DNA of 64,000 nucleotides from JABSQH01 sp965230015 (lineage in GTDB: Bacteria > Actinomycetota > Acidimicrobiia > Acidimicrobiales > Ilumatobacteraceae): assembly GCA_965230015.1 (NCBI GenBank), contig CBDDKF010000020.1, positions 1-64,000 of the forward strand. The letters run 5' to 3'. This document shows, piece after piece, positions 18,271 to 27,099 of this stretch. The stretch's first letter is position 1; each line of letters starts with the position of its first letter. The notes below the pieces were generated by a model that was not told where the DNA came from, did not search any database, and saw only the letters and a list, made by a program, of their open reading frames with translations. The translations under genes and the position numbers were made by a program.

Positions 18271-18663
18271 GTGGTGGAGGTGAGCATCCCCGTCGAGATC
18301 GACGACCTGCAAGAGGCGACCGCCGAGCGGGGGTTTGCCTACCTCTTGACGGTCCGTGAGGCGCAGACGCCGCACGTGGTCGCCGTCGATCCGCAGTGGG
18401 CCGGTTCGGAGCTGGTGATGTCGGTCGGCCGCGGTACGGCGGCGAACGCCCGAGCCCGCAGCAACATCACGCTCTGCTATCCGCCGGCCGACGACGACGG
18501 TTACTCGCTGATCGTCGACGGCACTGCGGCCGTCGACGCCGACGAGGTACTCAGGTTCACCCCGACCGGCGCCGTACTGCATCGCCCGGCTGCCCCGGGT
18601 TCGACCGGTGCCACGGGCTGCAGCAACGACTGCCTGCCCGTGGGCGCCGAGCCGACGAGCTGA
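18271..18663 (+). CDS. PPOX-like split-barrel protein
   Basis: 130 aa. FAYLLTVREAQTPHVVAVDPQW and ITLCYPPADDDGYSLIVDGTA resemble pyridoxamine-5-phosphate-oxidase-like proteins. The C-terminus has two Cys (GCSNDC) where homologues vary. Three GTG codons in the first four positions are possible starts. Cofactor and substrate are unknown. Confidence 0.65.
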   Translation: MVEVSIPVEIDDLQEATAERGFAYLLTVREAQTPHVVAVDPQWAGSELVMSVGRGTAANARARSNITLCYPPADDDGYSLIVDGTAAVDADEVLRFTPTGAVLHRPAAPGSTGATGCSNDCLPVGAEPTS

Positions 18664-18726
18664 CGAGCTCCCGCGCCGCAGGCGCAACCTCGTAAGGATC
18701 GAGTCCGTCGTTCGTCAGGCGTGGTG

Positions 18727-19059
18727 ATGACGACCACTGCGCCTACCTCTCGACCCATCTCGCCCCCGGCCGCGATCGGCATGGGCGTCGCGATGATCGC
18801 CATGAGCTTCGTGCTCACGGTGATGTTGTTGTTCCCGTTCCTGATCGTTGCTGCTGTACTGCTGCGACTCACCGGCAACGACGTGTCGGGCGAAGCCGCC
18901 GTTGGCTACTTGATCGCGGTCGTGTTGACGTGGCTGGTGTATTGGTCGCTGGTGTTCGGTGTGGCGCGGCACTACCGAACGCCGCACATGTACACCGTCG
19001 CCGTTGTTGCGGCGATCGCTGGGCCCGTACTGCAGTACGTGGCGCTCGAGACTTGGTGA
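18727..19059 (+). CDS. Small membrane protein of unknown function
   Basis: 110 aa with three hydrophobic segments (about residues 18-45, 57-77 and 88-107). Not recognised. The ATG is the third of three consecutive start-type codons (gtg gtg atg) and follows the preceding gene by 63 bp on the same strand. Confidence 0.65.
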   Translation: MTTTAPTSRPISPPAAIGMGVAMIAMSFVLTVMLLFPFLIVAAVLLRLTGNDVSGEAAVGYLIAVVLTWLVYWSLVFGVARHYRTPHMYTVAVVAAIAGPVLQYVALETW

Positions 19060-19095
19060 CTTCGGACGCCTGGTGAGTGTTGGGCGTCGCGACGC

Positions 19096-19437
19096 TCAGC
19101 GCTCGGCGAGCTCCAAGCGCACCGTGTTGAGCGGCCCGCGGGTGACCTCGGGCGTCGCCGGTCGGCGTTCGCCGCCGAGGTAGACGGCGACCTCGCCGCC
19201 GGCTTCGATGTTGCGCAACCACTGCGAATTGGCACGGACGGTGCTCACTTCGAGGCGATCGCCGAGGCGGGTGGCCAACAGCGGGACTCGTCGTGGCTCG
19301 CCGCTGCGACGGCCGGTGGTTTCGACCACGACCGCGCCGGCGCCGATCGGGAAGGGGTTGCCCACGCCGGCCTGCACGGCCGGGCGCACCACGGAGTTGA
19401 GGGCGCGGAACGCGATCTGTGTGTTGGGAAGGGACAT
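19096..19437 (-). CDS. Deazaflavin (F420)-dependent nitroreductase family protein (DUF385)
   Basis: 113 aa. The pattern of VVVETTGRRSGEPRRVPLL, LATRLGDRLEVS and SQWLRNIEAGGEVAVYL is the Ddn/DUF385 family. Starts 4 bp after the PPOX gene stop, so it is probably translated from the same mRNA. It is shorter than many members (often about 140 aa) but keeps the core fold. Confidence 0.8.
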   Translation of the reverse strand: MSLPNTQIAFRALNSVVRPAVQAGVGNPFPIGAGAVVVETTGRRSGEPRRVPLLATRLGDRLEVSTVRANSQWLRNIEAGGEVAVYLGGERRPATPEVTRGPLNTVRLELAER

Positions 19438-19441
19438 GACG

Positions 19442-19834
19442 TCAGCCCATCTGGGTGGTCGAGGTGATGTCGACCACCATGACGACGCGCTCGTCGCCCG
19501 GCTGATGGAACGGGTACGAGTCGGCGTCCATGTACTTCTTGGCCATCGAGTCGATGAACGTGTTGGTGGAGTCGTCGTCGACGCGCTCCACGGTGCCGCG
19601 CATCTCGAGGTAGCGGTACGGGTTCTCGGGGTCGATGCCCGAGATGGCGATCGACGGGTTCTTGGTGAGGTTGCGGTACTTCTGGCGACCCTTGGTGAGG
19701 GAGAACACGAACTTGCCATCGGTCCAGCCGCCCCACACCGGGGTCGACTGGAGTTCGCCGTTGGGTCCGGTGGTGGCGATGTGCCAGAAGGTCCGCTTGT
19801 CGAGGAGGTCGGTGTAGTCGGCGGGAACGCTCAT
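19442..19834 (-). CDS. PPOX-class F420-dependent protein
   Basis: 130 aa. FWHIATTGPNGELQSTPVWG, KYRNLTKNPSIAISGIDPEN and YRYLEMRGTVERV are hallmarks of the actinobacterial F420-dependent PPOX family. First gene of a two-gene unit with the DUF385 protein. Substrate unknown. The ATG at 19834 fits the family N-terminus better than the longer upstream extension. Confidence 0.85.
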   Translation of the reverse strand: MSVPADYTDLLDKRTFWHIATTGPNGELQSTPVWGGWTDGKFVFSLTKGRQKYRNLTKNPSIAISGIDPENPYRYLEMRGTVERVDDDSTNTFIDSMAKKYMDADSYPFHQPGDERVVMVVDITSTTQMG

Positions 19835-19890
19835 GTCGGGTGCAACCGTGCGCGCACAACAATCATTCCGCGTCGAGGCGCACCGCCCAC

Positions 19891-20481
19891 TCAGCTGAGT
19901 GCCGGACGCCACATCGGCCACAAGGTGGGCCCGTCGGGCAGTTCCACCTGGGCCGTGGCCTCGAATCCGTGGCGTTCGTACAACGCTCGGCTGCGCGGCG
20001 TGGTGGCCTCGAGGTAGGCAGGCTCTCCTCCAGCGTCGGCGGCCTCGAGCGCATGGCTGAGCAGATGACCGCCGAGCCCCTGTCCCTGCCCTGCCGCGCG
20101 AACCCCGATGGAGAACAGGTAGCGATGTGGCTCCGTCGGGTGATGTGGCCCGACGAACTCGCCCAGCTGTAGGCCGCGGGTGAGGTCGCCACCAACCGCT
20201 TCGGCGTATCCGGCTCCGTGCTCGGCCCAGAAGTCGTCGTCGAGTTCTACATCCGCGGGTAGCCAGAGCGCGGCAGCCCGACCGTCGATGATCTGCGAGA
20301 TTCCGTGTGGCAGGTAGGCGTGTTCGGCGAAGTAGCGATACGACGCAAGGTTGCGCTGGCCCCGCAACTCGTCGTCGCCGTAGATCCAGGTGATCAGCGG
20401 ATCGTTGGCGAACGCTTCGGCGAGTGTTGTGGCCACCTCGTCGACGTCGTCGATAGTTGCGGTACGGATGTCAACCGACAT
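19891..20481 (-). CDS. GNAT-family N-acetyltransferase
   Basis: 196 aa. IRTATIDDVDEVATTLAEAF at the N-terminus, the acetyl-CoA loop GVRAAGQGQGLGGHLL (R/Q-x-x-G-x-G/A) and a C-terminal LYERHGF segment define a GNAT enzyme. Acceptor substrate unknown. Confidence 0.88.
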   Translation of the reverse strand: MSVDIRTATIDDVDEVATTLAEAFANDPLITWIYGDDELRGQRNLASYRYFAEHAYLPHGISQIIDGRAAALWLPADVELDDDFWAEHGAGYAEAVGGDLTRGLQLGEFVGPHHPTEPHRYLFSIGVRAAGQGQGLGGHLLSHALEAADAGGEPAYLEATTPRSRALYERHGFEATAQVELPDGPTLWPMWRPALS

Positions 20482-20514
20482 GGGCTCAGTTTGGCTCGAC
20501 TCGAGCGCCGACCG

Positions 20515-21456
20515 TCAGCTCGTCGCCTGCTCCGACAGCGAACCGTGATGGAGCCAGAGGATGAGGTCGTCGCCTGCGAGCTGCCGGAGTCGCTCGTCGT
20601 AGCGTGCAAGTTCCTCGCGTGTGATGTGTTCGCGCCACTCGCCGCGTCCAGCCGAGCGGAAGAACTGGTCGGTGTCGCGCCAGTAGTTCGAGGTGGCGAT
20701 CTCGGGAATGAGCTCGGCCGAGCGTTGGCGCATCGACTCCAGGCTGGCCGCCGGTGCCAGTTCCCGGAGCCGCTCGACACCGAGGTCGATGTCGCAGAGC
20801 CGCGCCAGCTCCGCCATCTGGCCTACGAGGTCGCGCTGATAGTCGAGATAGTGGAACACCCCGACGTTGGGCTCGTTCCGGCGTTGCCAGCCGGTGTCGA
20901 GGTGATGCACCACGTTGGCCAGCGTGACGGCAACGTCGCTACTCCGCTCGGTATCGACGAACGCGCGGAAGTGTTCCTCGGGGTCGAGCCCGACGACTGA
21001 GTCCGGCGACCACTCCGGGGCCGCGCGGCCGTCGGCGGCTGCGGCGTTGCGCACCCGCTGCAGCTGCAGCTCGTTGTCGACGTTCGCTCGGTGGTGCTCC
21101 CACGATTCCAGCACGTCGCGCGGGTCGCGTCCCACCACGATGTAGTTGACGTCGCTCCGCAGAGGCAGGCCGTCCAGCGGGGTGTGCGTCTTGATGAAGC
21201 GGCGGTGGTCCTGTCGCTCGTACGCGTCGAACACCTCCTGCTCGGAGCGGGTGGTCACGTCGAGCCACGGGCTGATGGCATCGAGCTTGTCCGGCAGCTG
21301 CGGCGAGTCGAACACCATTACCGCACACAGCATCTGGGTCCACGTGGTGCCGCACTTGGGTGGCGTGGAGATGACGATGTCGCCGGGACGGTGTGCGAAG
21401 CGCGTCCACCGCTCGTTGTCGGAGATGAACCCGGCGTATGTGGCGAGCTGCGTCAC
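20515..21456 (-). CDS. Sulfotransferase (PAPS-dependent)
   Basis: 313 aa. The 5'-phosphosulfate loop STPPKCGTTWTQ lies near residue 30 and the 3'-phosphate-binding VVGRDPRDVLESW near 107, so it belongs to the cytosolic-type sulfotransferase family (Sulfotransfer_1). It transfers sulfate from PAPS to a hydroxylated small molecule, which cannot be named. Confidence 0.9.
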   Translation of the reverse strand: MTQLATYAGFISDNERWTRFAHRPGDIVISTPPKCGTTWTQMLCAVMVFDSPQLPDKLDAISPWLDVTTRSEQEVFDAYERQDHRRFIKTHTPLDGLPLRSDVNYIVVGRDPRDVLESWEHHRANVDNELQLQRVRNAAAADGRAAPEWSPDSVVGLDPEEHFRAFVDTERSSDVAVTLANVVHHLDTGWQRRNEPNVGVFHYLDYQRDLVGQMAELARLCDIDLGVERLRELAPAASLESMRQRSAELIPEIATSNYWRDTDQFFRSAGRGEWREHITREELARYDERLRQLAGDDLILWLHHGSLSEQATS

Positions 21457-21589
21457 GCCACCATGCTCCCAGGTCGAGAACGGTGCCGATGCGTGGGAGT
21501 GCCGGAAGGCGAGGTGACGGCCCTACGATCCCTCGCTGACGTGCGCCTTGCGAGACGGACGTTGCGAGCAGGGACTCTGTTCCTGCAAA

Positions 21590-21665
21590 GCCCCTGTAGC
21601 TCAGTGGATAGAGCGTCGGTTTCCTAAACCGTGCGTCGCAGGTTCGATCCCTGCCAGGGGCGCCA
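21590..21665 (+). tRNA. tRNA-Arg (anticodon CCT) with encoded CCA
   Basis: Acceptor GCCCCTG pairs with CAGGGGC, the D-arm is GCTC/GAGC, the anticodon loop TTCCTAA gives CCT at positions 34-36, and the T-arm is GCAGG/CCTGC. CCA is encoded at 21663-21665. The first anticodon-stem pair is a U-U mismatch. The 3' end faces an integrase gene about 110 bp away, the usual layout of a tRNA attachment site. Confidence 0.95.
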
Positions 21666-21696
21666 CAAAACACCAGCTAGACAGATTGCATGTCGT

Positions 21697-21740
21697 TGCG
21701 ATCGCATTGAATTTGGGGTTTGTCCCATATCTGTCCCATA
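21697..21740 (+). repeat. TGTCCCATA direct repeats and palindrome between tRNA and integrase
   Basis: TGTCCCATA occurs at 21721-21729 and 21732-21740, one helical turn (11 bp) apart. A perfect palindrome TGCGATCGCA lies at 21697-21706. Directly repeated short sites beside the tRNA 3' end fit integrase arm-type or excisionase binding sites in an attL/attP region. This role is inferred. Confidence 0.5.
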
Positions 21741-21774
21741 CTTCACTAGTGTGTTTTGGGTGAGCAAGGGCAGC

Positions 21775-22920
21775 ATGCGGCTCAAGCGGCCCCCCGACTA
21801 CTGGGAGCTGCGCGCCTACGCCGGCCGTGACCCGCTCACCGGGAAGTCGCGGTACGTGTCGCGTTCGTATCGAGGTGGCAAGCGGGGCGCGTCGAGCGCG
21901 CTCAACCGTCTCGTCGCTGAAGTCGACGACGCAGACGTCACCGCCGAGCAGTCGATCAACGGGTTGCTCGCTGCGCACATCGACCATCTCGAGGCCCGCG
22001 GCCGCGAGGCCCGCACCATCGAGGGCTACCGCAGCATCGCCCGCATGGTCGCCAAGGACCGGATCGGTGCGCGACAGATCGCCGACGTCGGCCCGAAGGA
22101 CTTCGACGACTTCTATGCCCGACTCGCTCGGCGGGGGCTCTCCGCCGGAACCATCCAGCGCTACCACTCGCTGCTCGGCGGAGCGACGCAACAAGCGATG
22201 CGGTGGGGGTGGATCGACCGCAACGTCGTCCGCCTGGCGACCGCACCACGCGCGCGCCGGATCGCCCGTACCATTCCGACACCGTCAGTGATCGCGGCGA
22301 TCCTCGATGAAGCCGCCGACAGTCGCAACGCCGAAAACCTCGTCGCGTTCCGACTTCTCGCGGCGACCGGGGCGCGACGTGGCGAGGTGTGCGGCCTGCG
22401 CTGGTCGTCGGTCGACTTCGATGAACGGCTCCTTTGGATACGGCATGCGATTGCCCGACTCGCCGACGGCACCCTCGTCGAGAAAGAGCCCAAGAGTCAC
22501 CAGACGCGTGAGGTCGCGATCGACGGCGCAACGGCCGAACTTCTTCAAGCTCACCACGACGCCCAACGCAACGTCGCGCGACAGGCGGGTGTTGGGTTCC
22601 TCGCGGACGGCTACGTTCTCGCCGCGCTCAGCGAGGACCCGACGGGCGCGACGCCGAGTTCTCCCGATCGGTTGAGTCAGGCGTTCCGCCGGGTGACCGC
22701 GCGCGTTCCTGATGCGGCCGGATTGCGACTCCATGATCTGCGCCACTGGCATGCGAGCACACAGCTCGACGCAGGCGAACCGCTGCCCGCAGTTGCGGCA
22801 CGAATCGGCGACCACGTCGACACGCTTGCCAAGGTGTACGCCCACCGGAGTCATCGCAACGATCACGACGCTGCGAACCGCTTGGGCAAGCTGCTGGATG
22901 ACGCCGCGGAGAACGTTTGA
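21775..22920 (+). CDS. int: Tyrosine recombinase (phage/ICE-type integrase)
   Basis: About 381 aa. The N-terminal arm-binding segment (WELRAYAGRDPLTGKSRY) is followed by a SAM-like core-binding domain and the catalytic domain with Arg in ATGARRGEVCGLRW, HDLRHWHAST (His-x-x-Arg) and the nucleophilic Tyr in LAKVYAHRSH. All catalytic residues look intact. The ATG at 21775 has AAGGG just upstream; GTG codons at 21751 and 21760 would add five to eight residues. Position next to tRNA-Arg indicates site-specific integration there. Confidence 0.93.
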   Translation: MRLKRPPDYWELRAYAGRDPLTGKSRYVSRSYRGGKRGASSALNRLVAEVDDADVTAEQSINGLLAAHIDHLEARGREARTIEGYRSIARMVAKDRIGARQIADVGPKDFDDFYARLARRGLSAGTIQRYHSLLGGATQQAMRWGWIDRNVVRLATAPRARRIARTIPTPSVIAAILDEAADSRNAENLVAFRLLAATGARRGEVCGLRWSSVDFDERLLWIRHAIARLADGTLVEKEPKSHQTREVAIDGATAELLQAHHDAQRNVARQAGVGFLADGYVLAALSEDPTGATPSSPDRLSQAFRRVTARVPDAAGLRLHDLRHWHASTQLDAGEPLPAVAARIGDHVDTLAKVYAHRSHRNDHDAANRLGKLLDDAAENV

Positions 22921-23009
22921 CCTGGCTGGTGCGGCGCTGCTCGAACAGCGCCTCGCAGAATCTTCAAGAATTCTGTTCACATCGCCGTTCTCGATGACCC
23001 CTATAGGTC

Positions 23010-23357
23010 ATGAGAAGTCACCATCCGAGTTCAGAACACAGCACGCGTCGTGACCGGCAACTCAACCTGACGATCGACGGGCGCCAGCCCGGTACCGATA
23101 TCGACGCCACGAACCGTGCGGCCGGTCGATCGCGCTCGCCGGATCGAGAGCCTGAGTTCTTGACTATCGAAGAGGCGGCAGTGGTACTTCGTATCGGACG
23201 TTCTCTCGCGTACGACCTAGCCCGTCAGTACGAATCAACTGACGGATCGGCCGGACTCCCGAACGTTCGCGTCAGCCCTGGCTGCCGCCGCGTTCCGATC
23301 TGGGCTCTCGACGAGTTCATCAGCACGGGGAGGATTGTGCGGCTTGGTGCCTTCTGA
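23010..23357 (+). CDS. Excisionase-like helix-turn-helix DNA-binding protein
   Basis: 115 aa. Residues ~48-105 match the HTH_17/AlpA-like pattern FLTIEEAAVVLRIGRSLAYD ... RRVPIWALDEFI common in excisionases and small island regulators. The first ~45 residues are polar and possibly disordered. Its position just after the integrase on the same strand suggests a recombination directionality factor or element regulator. A decayed relative lies at 27190-27390. Confidence 0.75.
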   Translation: MRSHHPSSEHSTRRDRQLNLTIDGRQPGTDIDATNRAAGRSRSPDREPEFLTIEEAAVVLRIGRSLAYDLARQYESTDGSAGLPNVRVSPGCRRVPIWALDEFISTGRIVRLGAF

Positions 23358-23566
23358 GTCGCGGGCGACGTGTCGACCGCGAACTCGGCGACAAGCTCTG
23401 TGAATCAGCCTCGCCGGCTTCTGGGGTTGTCGGCCTGTACCCGTGAATCCCGCTGCTGAGGGCCATCGCGTTCCGGCTGTGTTTTTGGGGGGCTGCTCGT
23501 TCCGTCTAGTGCTTCGGAAGGCGAGGTCCAGCGGGCAGGAGGAGCTGGTCCGCCCGGCTGGTTCGG

Positions 23567-26161
23567 TCAGGTCCGCACGCGGGCTCTGGTTCGCTCGATG
23601 AGGCGCTGCCGAGTCTGCTGAAAGACGTCAACTTGGATTTCTGGTCCGACCTCAAGGGAGGCGGCTAGCCCGAAGCGCACCGGCGAGCTAGGCCAAAGTC
23701 GGCCGACTTGGGTCCGACAGTCTACGTCAATGGCCAACGTCGCATCAGAGGTGTACCCCGCTGCCTTGTGACCTTCAAGCACCTCGTGCTGGACAGTCCC
23801 CTTTCCATCCATGAAGTGGGCGGCTTCGATGGGGCGAACGCGTAGATCGTCGCGGGGGGAGCCAAAGCTGAGTGCTGCGACTCGATACTGCTGCGTCGTT
23901 GACACAGTCGGGGAGAACCACGCCAGCGTGACCGTAAGGCGACGCCGCCCGGTTGGGCTCGATAGATCGGGCGGGAGCGGGAACTCGAAGGTCTGGCGCT
24001 TCTTGTTTGCGCCGAAGCTCCCGGCACCGATGAGCGTGACTCGTTGGGGTGCTGCTACGGCGAGTCGGCCGACGTCAACCTCGCCATAGCCAAGCATCTG
24101 GGTGAGCGCTGGCCGGCGAAGAGTGGGTTGCACATCGAGCTGCTCGGCCCAATCGCTGGCGATCTCGGGCCAGGAGGCAGCGTGAACCAGCAGCGCCTTC
24201 GTTAGGACCGGGTAGTACTGCGCATCCGGAAACCCGGGTTCGTCGACTCCAGCCTCAAGAGTCTCGAGAGTGGTGAGCACTTCATGCGCGCTTCGGGTCA
24301 CGAGCGCTGCAGCGTTGCTCGTCCCCGTTGAGTACAGCACTCCGCCGGTCCCGCCAGTAGGCAGAGGCGCGGCAGCCAGAACACCGGGCCCGGTCCGCTC
24401 GGTCTGCGCTGATTCCAGCACCACATCGCCGTCAGACGCAACGGGCCGAACGAATAGGGAGCGACCGCCCGGCGCGTACACCTCAGGCTTCGGAGCTCGA
24501 CGGAATCCCGCCCCAGACGGTGAGTACGGCGCGACGGAACCAAGTACGAGACCGTCAATCACCGTGTCGGGAAGCGGTCTCGCGTCCGCAGCATCTTGAT
24601 GTAGCGCACCAACCGTGAGGGCGTTGATCGATTCGGCTGGGGAGAGAAGCCGGCGAAGCCGTGCCTGATCGTGCAGCGACCTGCGAATCGACTCGTCCAG
24701 CAGTTCCGGGTCGTCTAGGGCGTTCGCTGGCACGGATGGCGTGATCTGGTCGTGGTTGCCAGCCGAGACCACGATCAGCACGTTGAACTCGAAGGCCAGG
24801 TGGTCGAGCAGTCGCGCCAGTGGACTGAGTCTGCGAACGAAAGGTCGCGCCGGGTCGCCCAGCGAGATGTTGATGATCCGCACGCTCGGAGCAGCGGGCT
24901 GGTCTCCGCCGAATAGTCGCTGGAACGCCGAGTGAATGAGGTCTACGAAGAGACGATCGCGCGGCACCTCTTCCTGGTCTGGGAAGAAGCTGTGAGGAAT
25001 CATCACCGGGTGGCAATGCAGTGGCGTGCTGATCGGCGTGCCAGGAGCCGAGAGATCGCCGTAGATGATGAGGGAGGCCATCGCCGTGCCGTGACGGCGA
25101 TCTGCGGTGGAGTAGCGCGACGAGAAGTCCTCCGGGTCGTCGATGCGAAGCCGGTCAACTAGGCGATCGTGGTTTGCCAGTGGCAGGCCGTCGAGAAGCG
25201 CAACCTTCGGCGGGCCCTCCGGCAGTGGGGTCGCAAACGCCGCCGAGTCGTCTTCGTGCCCGTCGGGTGTCGCCAGCGTCATCGGAATCGCGGGAGCGAC
25301 GAATAGCACATCGTCTGCAAGAAACAGCTCGACAGACGCAGGGCCGTTCTGAATCACCTCTTGCACGACGTCGGCACGAACGTCTGCGAGTATCGCGTGA
25401 TAGTTGATCTCGGGGATGATGACGGAGGATCTCACCAACGCAGCGTCCAGTAGAGTCTCGATCTCCGTCTGAGACGCGAGCCGGGCCTCTGGAGTTGCAC
25501 GCCAGACGAGTTCGATCTCGATTCGTGCCGTGCCGAGGTTCCCGATGGCATCGATGGTCTCGCGCCACTCCTCGAGGAGCCCGGTCTCGGCGATACGATC
25601 CTGGGGCCCCCAGCGACGCACGGTGTGCAGTTCGGCGAATAGTTGCTTGAGGGGCGCCAGCCCGGTCTCGAACGTTATGGAGGGATCCTGGCGATAGAGG
25701 CCGAACAAGCGGACCAGTTCGTCGATGGCTCGCGCATTCGCCATCACGAGGTAGAGCGTTTGCGTCACCTGCTCGTCGGTTCGCTCACCGCCATCGTCCT
25801 CCATCCAGAAGTCATCGTCGGGTTCGAAGCCGTCTCCGACGAAGTCTGTGATGAAGTCGAGACCGTCAATCCCTTCCGCTGCGCGAAAGAAGCGGGGGAT
25901 GGTTCCCGCGACCTCGAACACGATGACGAACTCCGGGTCGGGTGAAGTCGTCCCGTCGCTCAGTCGTGTTGTGGGAGCCCGTAGAGCGGTCTGAAGCGTG
26001 CCGAACTGTGGGCTGAGGCGCTTGCCCTGTCCGTCGAGTGATGGTCGGCGCGGCTGTGGCGGAAACTGGCTCGGGCGGTCCGGATCGGACGGAATCGGTC
26101 CGATCGTCGGGGGGCCGAACGCTAGTAGCGGCCGATTCAGCGAGTCGCCTGTGTCTGCCAC
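23567..26161 (-). CDS. ietS: Subtilase-domain protein of an IetAS-type system (IetS-like)
   Basis: 864 aa from GTG. The S8 triad is visible: Asp in KVALLDGLP (~residue 319), His in RRHGTAMAS (~356) and Ser in STGTSNAAALVT (~613). It has no signal peptide, so it should act in the cytoplasm, unlike typical subtilases. The N-terminal ~300 residues (EFVIVFEVAGTIPRFFRA onwards) and the C-terminal beta-rich region are as in IetS proteins. IetAS was first described as a plasmid incompatibility/stability pair in Agrobacterium and later reported as an anti-phage system. It overlaps the ATPase gene upstream by 25 bp, so both are made together. Confidence 0.85.
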   Translation of the reverse strand: MADTGDSLNRPLLAFGPPTIGPIPSDPDRPSQFPPQPRRPSLDGQGKRLSPQFGTLQTALRAPTTRLSDGTTSPDPEFVIVFEVAGTIPRFFRAAEGIDGLDFITDFVGDGFEPDDDFWMEDDGGERTDEQVTQTLYLVMANARAIDELVRLFGLYRQDPSITFETGLAPLKQLFAELHTVRRWGPQDRIAETGLLEEWRETIDAIGNLGTARIEIELVWRATPEARLASQTEIETLLDAALVRSSVIIPEINYHAILADVRADVVQEVIQNGPASVELFLADDVLFVAPAIPMTLATPDGHEDDSAAFATPLPEGPPKVALLDGLPLANHDRLVDRLRIDDPEDFSSRYSTADRRHGTAMASLIIYGDLSAPGTPISTPLHCHPVMIPHSFFPDQEEVPRDRLFVDLIHSAFQRLFGGDQPAAPSVRIINISLGDPARPFVRRLSPLARLLDHLAFEFNVLIVVSAGNHDQITPSVPANALDDPELLDESIRRSLHDQARLRRLLSPAESINALTVGALHQDAADARPLPDTVIDGLVLGSVAPYSPSGAGFRRAPKPEVYAPGGRSLFVRPVASDGDVVLESAQTERTGPGVLAAAPLPTGGTGGVLYSTGTSNAAALVTRSAHEVLTTLETLEAGVDEPGFPDAQYYPVLTKALLVHAASWPEIASDWAEQLDVQPTLRRPALTQMLGYGEVDVGRLAVAAPQRVTLIGAGSFGANKKRQTFEFPLPPDLSSPTGRRRLTVTLAWFSPTVSTTQQYRVAALSFGSPRDDLRVRPIEAAHFMDGKGTVQHEVLEGHKAAGYTSDATLAIDVDCRTQVGRLWPSSPVRFGLAASLEVGPEIQVDVFQQTRQRLIERTRARVRT

Positions 26162-27099
26162 TGCGCAATCTTGTGCTTGGCGATTGAGGCGAGATCGCTT
26201 TCAGGCAGACCGAGTACGTACCGCCGCCGCACGTCAAGAGCGAACTGCTCCAGCTCCGCGTAGCTCGCACCTTTGAGACGATCAGCGATTGTGCGCGAGG
26301 CAAGGCCAAACCCGCCTCCTAACACCGTTGACAGCCTGTCGAGGAACGCGACTGCTGAGTTGCGGGTCGGGTGGTCGACGAGAAGTCGGAGCTGGAAACG
26401 TCGCCACGCCGCCCGGTCGAGGAGCTCGCCGTGGTTGGTCGCGCAGACGACGATCACATGCGCTGGCAGACGGTCGATCTGCAGGAGCAACGTCGAGACG
26501 ACGCGCTTGATCTCTCCCGTCTCGTGTTCGTCCGACCGCTCCTTGGCAATCGTGTCGAACTCGTCGAAGAAGAGGACGCAGCGTCGGCTACGTGCAAACT
26601 CGAAGGCGTCGTCAATGCGGCTTGCAGACTCGCCCAAAAAGCTCGACACGAGCCCCTCGTAGCGAGCGACGTACATCGGGAGCATCGTCTCCGTGGCGAT
26701 GGCTTCAGCCAGACTCGTCTTGCCGTTGCCCGGCGGGCCGGCCAGCAACACACGGTGACGAGGCTCGAGGTTGTGGCTACGCAACAGATCTGAACGATGA
26801 TGCTCCTCGATGAGCTCGGCAATGTTCGCTCGAACGGCGTCGTCGAGCGTCAGATCGGCCAAGCGACGCTGAGGAACCACCTCGTGCAGGAGATCTCGAG
26901 ATGCGGTTGCGGCTGAATCGCGCCGCAAACGCTCGGGTGATCCCGATGTAGTTATCAGAGCTGCCAGACGGTCTGCCAGGAGGTGATGACTCTTCGCCCG
27001 CTCCTCAGAAATCACGGCCTCGACGAGTGAGGTGAAGCGCGCACGGTCGCCTGTTCTCTCGGCTTCGACGAGATCGACGAGGAGGTCGGAGCGTGCCAT
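26137..27099 (-). CDS. ietA: AAA+ ATPase of an IetAS-type system (IetA-like)
   Basis: 320 aa. Walker A LLAGPPGNGKTSLAEAIA (~residue 118), Walker B CVLFFDEFDTIA (~177), sensor-1 CATNHGE and an arginine in RRFQLRL make it an FtsH/CDC48-like AAA+ ATPase without a protease domain. The ATG at 27099 is chosen because upstream sequence in the same frame resembles a decayed, unrelated gene. The partner subtilase starts within its last codons. The ATPase probably gates or unfolds substrates for, or restrains, the protease; that division of labour is inferred. Confidence 0.87.
   Translation of the reverse strand: MARSDLLVDLVEAERTGDRARFTSLVEAVISEERAKSHHLLADRLAALITTSGSPERLRRDSAATASRDLLHEVVPQRRLADLTLDDAVRANIAELIEEHHRSDLLRSHNLEPRHRVLLAGPPGNGKTSLAEAIATETMLPMYVARYEGLVSSFLGESASRIDDAFEFARSRRCVLFFDEFDTIAKERSDEHETGEIKRVVSTLLLQIDRLPAHVIVVCATNHGELLDRAAWRRFQLRLLVDHPTRNSAVAFLDRLSTVLGGGFGLASRTIADRLKGASYAELEQFALDVRRRYVLGLPESDLASIAKHKIAQWQTQATR

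Noticed and set aside
25650..25660. AGGGGCGCCAG as a possible attR matching the tRNA 3' end
   Set aside because: Only ten bases match, and it lies inside the conserved subtilase coding sequence; too short and wrongly placed.
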